Source: Gaiellasilicea sp035575835 (GTDB taxonomy: Bacteria; Actinomycetota; Thermoleophilia; Gaiellales; Gaiellaceae). Taken from it: a DNA stretch of 15,653 nucleotides. The notes under the pieces are model-generated. The model was given only the letters and a program-made list of their open reading frames with translations, searched no databases and had not been told where the DNA came from. Location of the stretch: the NCBI GenBank assembly GCA_035575835.1, contig DATLXM010000081.1, positions 1-15,653 of the forward strand, written 5' to 3'. Positions 1-6,248 of this stretch are shown one piece after another. Position numbers and translations under genes: made by a program. Each line of letters begins with the position of its first letter. The stretch's first letter is position 1.

Positions 1-1
1 G

Positions 2-237
2 CTCGGCGAGGTGGCATTCGGGCTCAACTACGGGATCGACCGCTTCACCCGTAACGTGCTCTTCGACGAGAAGATCGGCGGCACGATGCACGTGGCGCTC
101 GGCTCCAGCTTCACGGAGCTCGGCGGCCTGAACGACTCGAACTGCATTGGGACCTGATCTGCGACCTGCGCGCGGACGGCGAGGTCTACGCCGACGGTGA
201 GCTCGTCTGGCGCGCCGGGAGGTTCCTGGATGCCTGA
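2..237 (+). CDS. M29-family metallo-aminopeptidase, C-terminal end only (partial, apparent frameshift)
   Basis: This is the last ~78 codons of a gene that begins before the window. The reading LGEVAFGLNYGIDRFTRN, then a segment with KIGGTMHVALG, then HWDLICDLR, matches the C-terminus of the next gene closely, so the two are tandem paralogues. M29 peptidases (AmpS/aminopeptidase T) are two-metal exopeptidases. The Glu of LGE, the His of MHVALG and the His/Asp of HWD are the family's usual metal ligands. The frame breaks near 142-143: read straight, it hits TGA at 155-157 after NDSNCIGT. Restoring one C (aac-ctg-cat) continues through HWDLICDLR to the natural stop at 235-237. The cause may be a sequencing or assembly error in a short C run, or a recent inactivating deletion; the well-kept downstream code favours an error or a very recent event. 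The family call is fairly sure; substrate unknown. Confidence 0.7.
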
Positions 238-1352
238 TGCGCGCGTCGAGAGGCTCGCCGACGTCCTCGTCGGCTACTCCGCCGACGTCCAGGCGGGCGA
301 GCTCGTCGCGATCGAGGGCCCCGCTGCTCGCGACCCCGCTTCTCGTCGAGATCTACCGTCGGGTCGTTCGGGCGGGTGGCCACCCGCTGCCCCGGATCTG
401 GGTCGCGCGCCAGGCCGAGCTCTTCTACTCGCTCGCGAACGACGAGCAGCTCGACTGGATCAACCCGTCCTTTCTCGGCGTGAACGAGCACGCGGACGTT
501 CGGATCATCGTCCAGGCCGAGCAGAACACGAAGAGCCTGACGGGGGCCGATCCGGCGCGTCAGGCGCGCGCGGCGCGAGCCCGCCAGGCCTCGCAGCAGC
601 GCTATCTCCAGCGCGCTGCCGCCGGCGATCTCAAGTGGGTGCTCACGGCCTATCCGACCGAGGCGGCAGCGCAGGACGCGGACATGTCGCTCCCCGAGTA
701 CGAGGCGTTCGTCTACGGCGCCGGCCGGCTCGGCGATCCCGACCCGGTCGCCTCGTGGCAGGAGTTCGCGAAGACCGCCGTTGCCGCGAAAGCGTTCCTC
801 GAGGGCGTCCGCGCGCTCCGGATCGTCGCGGAGGGAACCGACCTCACGCTCGGAGTGGGCGACCGCACGTGGGAGGCGTCGATCGGAAAGCAGAACTTCC
901 CGGACGGCGAGGTCTTCACCGGCCCCGTCGAGACGGAGGTGAACGGCGTCATCCGATTCAGCTACCCGGCCGTCCACCAGGGCCGCGAGGTGCAGGACGT
1001 CGAGCTCCGGTTCGAGGGCGGGGAGGTGGTCGAGGCCTCCGCCTCGCACGGCGCTGACTTCCTGCAGGCGATGATCGGCATGGACGACGGCGCTCGCCGC
1101 CTGGGAGAGCTCGCGTTCGGCCTGAACGACGGGATCGACCACTTCACCCGGAACATCCTCTTCGACGAGAAGATCGGTGGCACGGTCCACCTCGCGCTCG
1201 GCGCCTCCTATCCCGAGACCGGCGGTCAGAACCGCTCGGGCCTCCATTGGGACCTCATCTGCGACCTTCGGCCCGGGTCGGAGGTCTACGCGGACGGCGA
1301 GCTCGTCTACCGCGACGGCGCATTTCTCCCGGGAGTGCTCGCAACCGCTTGA
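230..1352 (+). CDS. M29-family metallo-aminopeptidase (AmpS/aminopeptidase T-like), apparent +1 frameshift
   Basis: Predicted cytoplasmic two-metal aminopeptidase releasing N-terminal residues from peptides. The true start is probably ATG 230 (MPDARVERLADVLVGYSADV), which overlaps the previous gene's stop by 8 bases and fits translational coupling. The frame then has to change at the CCCC run at 319-322. Upstream reads GELVAIEG; one base less gives PLLATPLLVEIYRRVVRAGG, the expected M29 continuation. An ATG at 237 opens the downstream frame, but its first ~28 residues are nonsense (Ser/Arg-rich). Corrected length is ~373 residues, close to the family's usual ~370-410. Expected metal ligands are present in order: Glu in EVFTGP (~227), Glu in LGELAFG (~293), His in VHLALG (~320), and His/Asp in LHWDL (~339/341). 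The rest of the gene is intact, so a sequence error is more likely than an old pseudogene. Confidence 0.8.
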
Positions 1353-1377
1353 CACACGAACACCTGTTCGCTACCCT
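1349..1377 (+). promoter_or_regulatory. Sigma70-type promoter of the LysM gene
   Basis: A perfect -35 hexamer TTGACA (1349-1354) is followed by a 17-base spacer and TACCCT (1372-1377, TAnnnT type). The expected transcription start is about 1384, three bases before the ATG at 1387, so the mRNA should be leaderless or nearly so; no Shine-Dalgarno sequence precedes the ATG. The -35 box overlaps the stop codon of the aminopeptidase gene. Confidence 0.75.
1357..1370. promoter_or_regulatory. LexA (SOS) box 1, in the promoter spacer
   Basis: CGAACACCTGTTCG has the actinobacterial/Gram-positive LexA core GAAC-N4-GTTC with flanking C and G. It fills most of the spacer between -35 and -10, where a bound repressor would exclude RNA polymerase. 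Its centre is 23 bp upstream of the second box. The inner four bases are not fully symmetric. Confidence 0.75.
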
Positions 1378-1379
1378 GG

Positions 1380-1393
1380 CGAACATATGTTCG
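1380..1393. promoter_or_regulatory. LexA (SOS) box 2, spanning the transcription start and the ATG
   Basis: CGAACATATGTTCG is a perfect 14-base palindrome and matches the CGAAC-RNRY-GTTYG type consensus of Bacillus and mycobacterial LexA operators. The start codon of the LysM gene (ATG 1387-1389) lies inside it. With box 1 it brackets the -10 element, the layout of a tightly repressed damage-inducible gene. Confidence 0.85.
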
Positions 1394-1626
1394 GACGCAT
1401 CGTCATCGTGGTTGCGCTCTCCCTGTTTCTGTGGGCCGCGTTCGCGCGTTCCTCGGACGCGTCGGGGCCCGAGCGCCGTTACATCGTCCAGCCCGCGGAC
1501 ACGCTCTGGTCGATCGCGGCTTCCCGCTACGGCGACCCGCGCGAGGGTGTCTACGAGCTGCGCGAGCGCAACCACCTGCAGGGGACGGTTCTCGTGCCTG
1601 GGCAGGTGCTGATCCTCCCGGGCTAG
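1387..1626 (+). CDS. Small membrane-anchored LysM protein, probable SOS-induced cell-division inhibitor (YneA/DivS/ChiZ-like)
   Basis: A 79-residue protein. Residues ~4-20 (GRIVIVVALSLFLWAAF) form one N-terminal membrane segment or uncleaved signal anchor. After a short polar linker, residues ~31-79 form a single LysM domain: YIVQPADTLWSIAASRYGD begins it and VLVPGQVLILPG ends it. LysM binds the glycan strands of peptidoglycan, so the domain should face the wall. Short TM-plus-LysM proteins under LexA control are a known theme: YneA in Bacillus, DivS in Corynebacterium and Rv2719c/ChiZ in Mycobacterium delay division after DNA damage. Two LexA boxes sit on this promoter and the ATG lies within the second. 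The start at 1387 is supported by the promoter spacing and by giving a sensible membrane anchor at once. LysM and anchor are seen; the division-inhibitor role is inferred from architecture and operators. It could instead be a generic wall protein. Confidence 0.8.
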   Translation: MFGRIVIVVALSLFLWAAFARSSDASGPERRYIVQPADTLWSIAASRYGDPREGVYELRERNHLQGTVLVPGQVLILPG

Positions 1627-1648
1627 CGTCGGCCCAGACTTCGGGCCT

Positions 1649-1654
1649 TAGACT
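1649..1654 (+). promoter_or_regulatory. -10 element (TAGACT) of rnz, possible leaderless start
   Basis: TAGACT lies 6 bases before the rnz ATG, which would place transcription start on the A of ATG 1661. No good -35 hexamer is seen at 17 bases (gcgtcg). The GGAG at 1656-1659 is too close to the ATG to act as a Shine-Dalgarno sequence. Weak evidence alone, but the same TAnnnT pattern precedes other genes here. Confidence 0.4.
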
Positions 1655-1660
1655 TGGAGC

Positions 1661-2629
1661 ATGGACCTCGACGTCGTCTTCGTCGGGACGTCCGGCTCGA
1701 TGCCCACCGCCCAGCGCGCGCCTTCGGCGACGCTCGTCCGGCGCGGTGGCGATCGGCTCCTCTTCGACTGCGCCGAGGGAACACAACGGCAGCTCCTGCG
1801 TTCCGACCTGGGGCTGGTCGATCTGCCCGAGATCTTCCTGACCCACTTCCACGCCGACCACTTCCTCGGCCTCCCCGGGATGTTGAAGACCTTTGCGCTC
1901 CGAGGCCGGGAGCTGCCGCTGACGATCTACGGCCCCCGAGGGCTCGAGGAGCTGATGGGCTCGCTGCGCCGGATCTTCGGTCGGCTGACCTATCCCTACG
2001 AGCTCGTCGAGCTCGAGCACGGCGACGTGCTCGAGCGGGACGGGTACCGAGTGGAGTCGTTCGTCGTCCGGCACGGGCACGGGTCGCTCGGGTACGCCCT
2101 CGTCGAGCACGGACGCCCCGGCCGGTTCGACGTCGAGACCGCCGATGCGCTCGGAGTGCCGCCCGGTCGCGAGCGGGGTGCGCTCCAGCGCGGGGAGAGC
2201 GTGACCCTCCCGGACGGGAGCACGGTCGCTCCCGACCAGGTGCTCGGCGAGGCGCGCGCCGGCCGCCGGCTCGTGCTCTCCGGCGACACCGCCCCGACGG
2301 ACAACGTGGTCGCGGCGGCGGCGGGTGCAGACGTACTCGTCCACGAAGCGACGTTCTGTGACGACGAGGCCGAGCGAGCGCGCGAGACCGACCATTCGAC
2401 GGCGCGCGAGGCGGCAAGGATTGCCTTCGATGCAGGCGTCCGTTTGCTCGCGCTGACGCACGTCTCCAGCCGCTACAGCGGTGGCGACGTCGAGCGGGAG
2501 GCCCGCGAGGTGTTCCCGGCGACGGTGGTGCCGCGCGACTTCGACCTCGTCACGATCCCGTTCGCCGAGCGCGGCGTGCCCGAGCTCGTCAAGCGCGGCG
2601 CCCGGCTCCCGAGGCAGGCGGAGACCTAG
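1661..2629 (+). CDS. rnz: Ribonuclease Z (tRNA 3' processing endonuclease)
   Basis: A zinc-dependent metallo-beta-lactamase-fold endonuclease that trims the 3' trailer of tRNA precursors. At 322 residues it has the usual length of bacterial short-form RNase Z. The signature THFHADHFLGLPG (61-73) gives metal ligands H62, H64, D66 and H67. Further ligands by family pattern are H138 (six residues before the GY of LGYAL), D209 (LSGDT) and H267 (LTHVSSRY). The flexible-arm (exosite) segment typical of RNase Z, rather than a generic beta-lactamase-fold hydrolase, is present around residues 152-196 with GRF, ALGVPPG and RGESVTLPDG. HEATF (229-233) is also conserved. The ATG at 1661 is the natural start because the family's first beta strand (LDVVFVGTSG) follows at once. 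The stop overlaps that of the convergent gene. Confidence 0.92.
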   Translation: MDLDVVFVGTSGSMPTAQRAPSATLVRRGGDRLLFDCAEGTQRQLLRSDLGLVDLPEIFLTHFHADHFLGLPGMLKTFALRGRELPLTIYGPRGLEELMGSLRRIFGRLTYPYELVELEHGDVLERDGYRVESFVVRHGHGSLGYALVEHGRPGRFDVETADALGVPPGRERGALQRGESVTLPDGSTVAPDQVLGEARAGRRLVLSGDTAPTDNVVAAAAGADVLVHEATFCDDEAERARETDHSTAREAARIAFDAGVRLLALTHVSSRYSGGDVEREAREVFPATVVPRDFDLVTIPFAERGVPELVKRGARLPRQAET

Positions 2630-4638
2630 GAGCGTACGAACTCGAGCCGCGTCGAGCCGACGAGCCCTTCGCTGACGAGCTCGAACTCGCAGATCCCGTC
2701 CTCGCTCGCGTACGCCTGGCTCTCGACGGCTCCTCGCCAAACGGCTCCGCTCGCGACCTCGGCGACCTGGCGTGTGATCCCGTCCAGGCGGAGCTCGACG
2801 GGGTTCCCGGACTTGCCGAGCAGGGTCAGCTCGAGCCGGCCGCTCCCGCAATCGAACGCCGTCAGCGTCGCCACGTTCGAGAAGTCGCCGTTCGCGAGCA
2901 CACCGGACGTCGTGGTCGAGAGCCTCGGCGGCCCCACGGTCTGCCAGAGGACGAGCCCCGCGTCGACCGTGTCCTGAAGGCTCACCTGGGCGAGCGGCGT
3001 CCCGAACAGCGTCACCGAGGTGGGGGCGACGACCGGGCGCGCAGCTCCGGCGCCCTTCCGTGCGAGGCTGCCGTCCGAGCCCGGGTAGACCGCTCGCTGC
3101 GGGAGCGGCCCCGGCACGAACAGGCCGGTCAGGGCCCAGACGTCGGTGATCGAGCCGTTCGCGTAGACGTGCTGCCAGGCGATCGTGGAACGCGGCTCGC
3201 CGGCGTAGAGGAAAACGACCTCCTTGCGGCCCGCGGCGTCGACCCAGCCCGGGCTGCCGCCGAGGAGGGCCTCGCTGCGGAACTCCGACTGCTCGACCGC
3301 CTCAAGGCTTGCCGTCACGGACGCCAGGCCGAGGGCGGCGAAGGTCGTTGCCGCAAGGGCCAGCCGGGCTCGTCGGGGCACGAACGCCACCGCGGCGAGC
3401 GAGATCCCGACCACGACGGCGAACACGAGTTCACGCCTCGGCTCGGCGATCTGCTCCAACCAGACGAGCGCGAGCGTGTCGTGAATCGTCTCTGCGGTGA
3501 CCGTCCTCGGCTCCGGGAGCGCCAGGAGAAGGGCGCCCGCGAGGAGCACGACGAGAGCGGCCACCGGTTGGCGCCGGGGCGCGCCCCGGTCGAGCCAGAC
3601 CCCGAGCCCGAGGAGCGCGAGCGGCGCGGTCGTGATCAGGTTCCGGCCGGTCAGGTGGCCGACCTCGGTCGACGCGAACACCCCGACCTCGAGCACGAGG
3701 AGAGGCACGTACGCGGCTGCGACCGCGACGAACGCGCGCACTGCGTCCACCGGCTCCCGAGCCCGAGCCACATCGGTCACGACGAGCGCCAGCGCGACCG
3801 CCGGCACGATCCCGCAGACGATCAGAACTCCCGCCGCGTGGGCGGCGATAAACCGCGCGATCTGGCTCGCGTCGTAGCCGCCGTCGCCCACGGCGGCGTA
3901 GGCGCCGAGCGCCCGGTCGCGGCCCGCAAGCACCGAAAGGACGCCCAGGCCGGCGAGGAGCCCGAGGAGCGGCGCGAGCCGACGCACGATCCCGCGGTCC
4001 CGGTCGAGTGCCGCCTTCACGAGCACGGCTGCAACGAGGGTGGGCACGAGCACGACGGCCTGCAGCCGGGTGGCGCAGGCGGCGAGGACGGCCAGGACGA
4101 GGAGCGCTTGGCGGAACGCGGTCGGGCGTTCGAGAGCTCGCGCCAGTGCCCAGAGCGCGAGGGTGACGAGCGGGAGGAACAGTGTCTCGCTCATCACGAG
4201 CGCGGAGTAGCCGAGCCCGGGGAGCGCGAGGACGAGGACCGCGGCGACGAGCGCCCAGCGCGGGCGCGCGAGCGTCCGGCCCCAGAGATAGACGGGGATC
4301 GCAGTGCTCGAGACGACGAGGGCCTGCACGACCTGCACGACCCGGTGGGCCGAATCGACGTCGAGCGTCGCGAAGGGGAGCCCGACGAGCGCGGGGTAGA
4401 GGAGGCTGTAAAAGCCCGTGTCGGCGCCGAGGATCGAGAGCCGGCCGTCCTCCCAGAGCGAGCGGCCGAGCAGCGCGTAGATCATCTCGTCGGGTGCGAT
4501 CCACGGCGAGCCGACGCCCCAGGCCGCAACCGCTCGAAGCAAGGTCGAGATGGCGACGAGTGTGGCGAGCACGGCCCACGCAGGAACGCGCGGGAAGCGA
4601 AGCATGAAGCTCGATGATGCCAGCCGGCGCCCCATCAT
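2626..4638 (-). CDS. GT-C-fold membrane glycosyltransferase-like protein (GT39/ArnT type)
   Basis: A 670-residue integral membrane protein. Hydrophobic segments repeat from residue ~20 to ~440 (roughly 10-12 helices). After the first helix, WIAPDEMIYALLG carries an Asp-Glu pair at ~50-51, the position of the catalytic/metal acidic motif in the first extracytoplasmic loop of GT-C enzymes that use polyprenyl-phosphate sugars. Helices end near 440, and residues ~450-670 look like a soluble extracytoplasmic beta-rich domain (FLYAGEPRSTIAWQHVY; paired cysteines near 597 and 650). Such enzymes glycosylate cell-wall polymers, lipids or secreted proteins; donor and acceptor cannot be told here. The start is uncertain: ATG 4638 (MMGRRLASSS) and ATG 4605 (MLRFPRVPAW) both lack a clear ribosome site, and the second gives a more typical membrane N-terminus. 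It diverges from pyrR. Confidence 0.7.
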   Translation of the reverse strand: MMGRRLASSSFMLRFPRVPAWAVLATLVAISTLLRAVAAWGVGSPWIAPDEMIYALLGRSLWEDGRLSILGADTGFYSLLYPALVGLPFATLDVDSAHRVVQVVQALVVSSTAIPVYLWGRTLARPRWALVAAVLVLALPGLGYSALVMSETLFLPLVTLALWALARALERPTAFRQALLVLAVLAACATRLQAVVLVPTLVAAVLVKAALDRDRGIVRRLAPLLGLLAGLGVLSVLAGRDRALGAYAAVGDGGYDASQIARFIAAHAAGVLIVCGIVPAVALALVVTDVARAREPVDAVRAFVAVAAAYVPLLVLEVGVFASTEVGHLTGRNLITTAPLALLGLGVWLDRGAPRRQPVAALVVLLAGALLLALPEPRTVTAETIHDTLALVWLEQIAEPRRELVFAVVVGISLAAVAFVPRRARLALAATTFAALGLASVTASLEAVEQSEFRSEALLGGSPGWVDAAGRKEVVFLYAGEPRSTIAWQHVYANGSITDVWALTGLFVPGPLPQRAVYPGSDGSLARKGAGAARPVVAPTSVTLFGTPLAQVSLQDTVDAGLVLWQTVGPPRLSTTTSGVLANGDFSNVATLTAFDCGSGRLELTLLGKSGNPVELRLDGITRQVAEVASGAVWRGAVESQAYASEDGICEFELVSEGLVGSTRLEFVRS

Positions 4639-4640
4639 CG
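4612..4640. repeat. Imperfectly placed inverted repeat in the glycosyltransferase/pyrR divergent region
   Basis: CGATGATG (4612-4619) and CATCATCG (4633-4640) form an 8-bp inverted repeat separated by 13 bases. It covers the two tandem ATG codons proposed as the minus-strand gene's start. It may be an operator or chance; no known regulator motif is recognised. Confidence 0.25.
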
Positions 4641-4646
4641 TCGCGG

Positions 4647-4676
4647 TGGACGTTCGTCCGTCAGCCCGGCTAGACT
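4647..4676 (+). promoter_or_regulatory. Probable promoter of the pyr operon
   Basis: TAGACT (4671-4676) is a good -10 hexamer, with TGGACG (4647-4652, 4 of 6 to TTGACA) 18 bases upstream. The transcription start would fall near 4683, just before the PyrR-binding hairpin. This leaves a leader of about 40 bases, too short for an upstream antiterminator/terminator pair. Confidence 0.55.
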
Positions 4677-4686
4677 CGCCTCGACC

Positions 4687-4717
4687 CCTTTAATCCGGTT
4701 CAGAGAGACCGGAAAGG
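4687..4717 (+). promoter_or_regulatory. PyrR-binding RNA element overlapping the pyrR ribosome binding site
   Basis: The leader RNA matches the known PyrR recognition hairpin. CCTTT (4687-4691) pairs with AAAGG (4713-4717). After an AA bulge, TCCGGT (4694-4699) pairs with ACCGGA (4708-4713), closing a loop whose sequence TCAGAGAG (4700-4707) is the conserved CNGAGAG core. The 3' arm overlaps the Shine-Dalgarno sequence AAGGAG (4715-4719) that precedes ATG 4724. PyrR with bound UMP should stabilise the hairpin and block translation of pyrR and coupled genes. The same arrangement is known in mycobacteria, unlike the attenuation of Bacillus. Confidence 0.85.
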
Positions 4718-4723
4718 AGCGGA

Positions 4724-5317
4724 ATGAGTACGAAGGTTCCCGGCCGCCAGGCCGAGCTACGGCAACCGGCGAAGCTCCTCCTCGACGCGGAGGCGCTGGA
4801 GCGCACCCTCTCCCGGATCGCGCACGAGATCATCGAGCGGAACGACGACCTCGGAGCGGTCGCGCTCGTCGGCATCCATACGCGGGGCGTCCCGATCGCG
4901 GAGCGGCTCGCCGAGCTGATCGAGGAGCGGAGCGGAACCGAGGTCGCACTCGGCGCCGTCGACATCACGTTCAAGCGCGACGACCGCGAGCCCGGCCTCG
5001 CACACCCGATCGTCGGTGCGACCGACCTCGACTTCCCGCTCGCGGGCACGACCTGCATCCTCGTCGACGACGTCCTTTACACGGGCCGGACGATCCGCGC
5101 CGCGATCGAGACCCTCTTCGCGCACGGCCGGCCCGCCCGCGTCCAGCTCGCCGTCCTCGTCGACCGCGGGCACCGTGAGCTTCCGATCCGGCCCGACTAC
5201 GTGGGGAAGAACCTCCCGACCGCGCGGAGCGAGCGGATCCAGGTGCAGCTCGCCGAGACAGACGGCGCCGACCGGATCCTGCTCCTGAACGTGCCGGAGG
5301 AGGACTCCCGTGCCTGA
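4724..5317 (+). CDS. pyrR: PyrR, pyrimidine operon RNA-binding regulator / uracil phosphoribosyltransferase
   Basis: A 197-residue type I phosphoribosyltransferase. The PRPP-binding motif CILVDDVLYTGRT (111-123) is complete with both acidic residues. VGIHTRGVPIAERL (49-62) and the DITFKRDD loop (80-87) are typical of PyrR, where basic residues line the RNA-binding face. PyrR senses UMP and represses pyrimidine synthesis by binding mRNA; many also convert uracil and PRPP to UMP. The start at ATG 4724 is set by AAGGAG four bases upstream, which is also part of the PyrR hairpin, so autoregulation is expected. It is the first gene of the operon and its end overlaps pyrB by 8 bases. Confidence 0.93.
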   Translation: MSTKVPGRQAELRQPAKLLLDAEALERTLSRIAHEIIERNDDLGAVALVGIHTRGVPIAERLAELIEERSGTEVALGAVDITFKRDDREPGLAHPIVGATDLDFPLAGTTCILVDDVLYTGRTIRAAIETLFAHGRPARVQLAVLVDRGHRELPIRPDYVGKNLPTARSERIQVQLAETDGADRILLLNVPEEDSRA

Positions 5318-6248
5318 CCGTCGCCATCTGATCTCGATCGGCGACCTCGATCGCGGCGACGTCGAGCGGATCCTCGAGACGGCCCAGGGGCTGGACGGGG
5401 TCGAGGGCAAGATCCCGGCCCTCGGCGGGCGGCTCGTGATCACGCTCTTCTACGAGTCGTCCACCCGAACCTCGTCGAGCTTCGAACTCGCCGCCCGTCG
5501 GCTCTCGGCCGACACCATGTCGATCAAATCGGCCGGATCCTCGGTCGAGAAGGGCGAGTCGCTCAAGGACACGGTGCTGACGCTCGCCGCCTACGACCCG
5601 GCTGCGATCGTCGTCCGCCATCCCCACGCGGGAGCCCCGCAGATAGTGGCCCGCCACTGCGGCGCCGCGGTCGTGAACGCGGGGGATGGGAAGCACCAGC
5701 ACCCGACGCAGGCACTGCTCGACCTCTACACGATCCGGACGGCGCTCGGCAGACTGGAAGGCGTGCACGTCGCCATCGTCGGCGACGTCCTCCACTCGCG
5801 CGTCGCCCGCTCGCTGGTCCAGGCGCTCGCGCTCGTCGGCGCCCGGACGACGATCGTGGGGCCGCCGACGCTCGTGCCGCAGAGCCTCGAGGCTCCCTCC
5901 CGAGGCTGGCCGGGATGCCAGCGCTCGACGGAGATCGAGACGATCGCGGCCGCCGACGTCGTCTACGTCCTCCGGATGCAGCGGGAGCGGATGGAATCCG
6001 CCTACGTCCCGAGCCTGCGCGAGTACACCGCGCGCTGGGGCGTGACGCCCGAGCGGCTCCGCCCGGGGCAGAAGGTGATGCATCCGGGGCCGATGAACCG
6101 GGGGGTCGAGCTCGATTCCCGCGTCGCCGACTCTCCCGATTCGCTGATCGAGCAGCAGGTGCGATCGGGCCTCGTCGTCCGGATGGCCGTCCTGCACGAC
6201 CTCCTCACCGCCGATCGCCCGGCCCTGCGGATCGCGAGCGTCGCGTGA
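5310..6248 (+). CDS. pyrB: Aspartate carbamoyltransferase catalytic subunit
   Basis: Condenses carbamoyl phosphate with aspartate to form N-carbamoyl-aspartate, the committed step of pyrimidine synthesis. At 312 residues it is normal for a catalytic chain. The carbamoyl-phosphate loop FYESSTRT is at 47-54, the mobile SVEKGESLKDT loop (Lys at ~81) at 78-88, HQHPTQALLDLYTI at 129-142, SRVARS at 163-168 and HPGPMNRGVE at 258-267. The start is a GTG at 5310 preceded by a strong GGAGGAGGA (5297-5305), overlapping the pyrR stop by 8 bases. No regulatory pyrI gene is present, so regulation probably acts through PyrR rather than allostery. A short segment near 195-208 (SRGWPGCQRS) differs from the usual form but aligns with a surface loop. 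Confidence 0.95.
   Translation: MPDRRHLISIGDLDRGDVERILETAQGLDGVEGKIPALGGRLVITLFYESSTRTSSSFELAARRLSADTMSIKSAGSSVEKGESLKDTVLTLAAYDPAAIVVRHPHAGAPQIVARHCGAAVVNAGDGKHQHPTQALLDLYTIRTALGRLEGVHVAIVGDVLHSRVARSLVQALALVGARTTIVGPPTLVPQSLEAPSRGWPGCQRSTEIETIAAADVVYVLRMQRERMESAYVPSLREYTARWGVTPERLRPGQKVMHPGPMNRGVELDSRVADSPDSLIEQQVRSGLVVRMAVLHDLLTADRPALRIASVA

Noticed and set aside
311..330. Programmed ribosomal frameshifting in the M29 gene
   Set aside because: No slippery heptamer, downstream structure or internal stop arrangement typical of programmed sites was seen; a C-run indel is the simpler explanation.
1631..1647. GGCCC-N7-GGGCC hairpin between the LysM gene and rnz as a terminator
   Set aside because: Only 5 bp of stem with no U-tract; expected by chance at this GC content and it overlaps the presumed rnz promoter region.
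1403..2851. Minus-strand open frame (482 codons) spanning the LysM gene, rnz and the end of the glycosyltransferase
   Set aside because: It crosses three real genes and shows no motif or sensible start; a shadow.
3169..4617. Long plus-strand open frame (482 codons) opposite the glycosyltransferase
   Set aside because: Extremely Arg/Glu/Asp/Gly-rich with no family motif; the minus strand encodes a coherent multi-helix membrane protein. Typical shadow in high-GC DNA.
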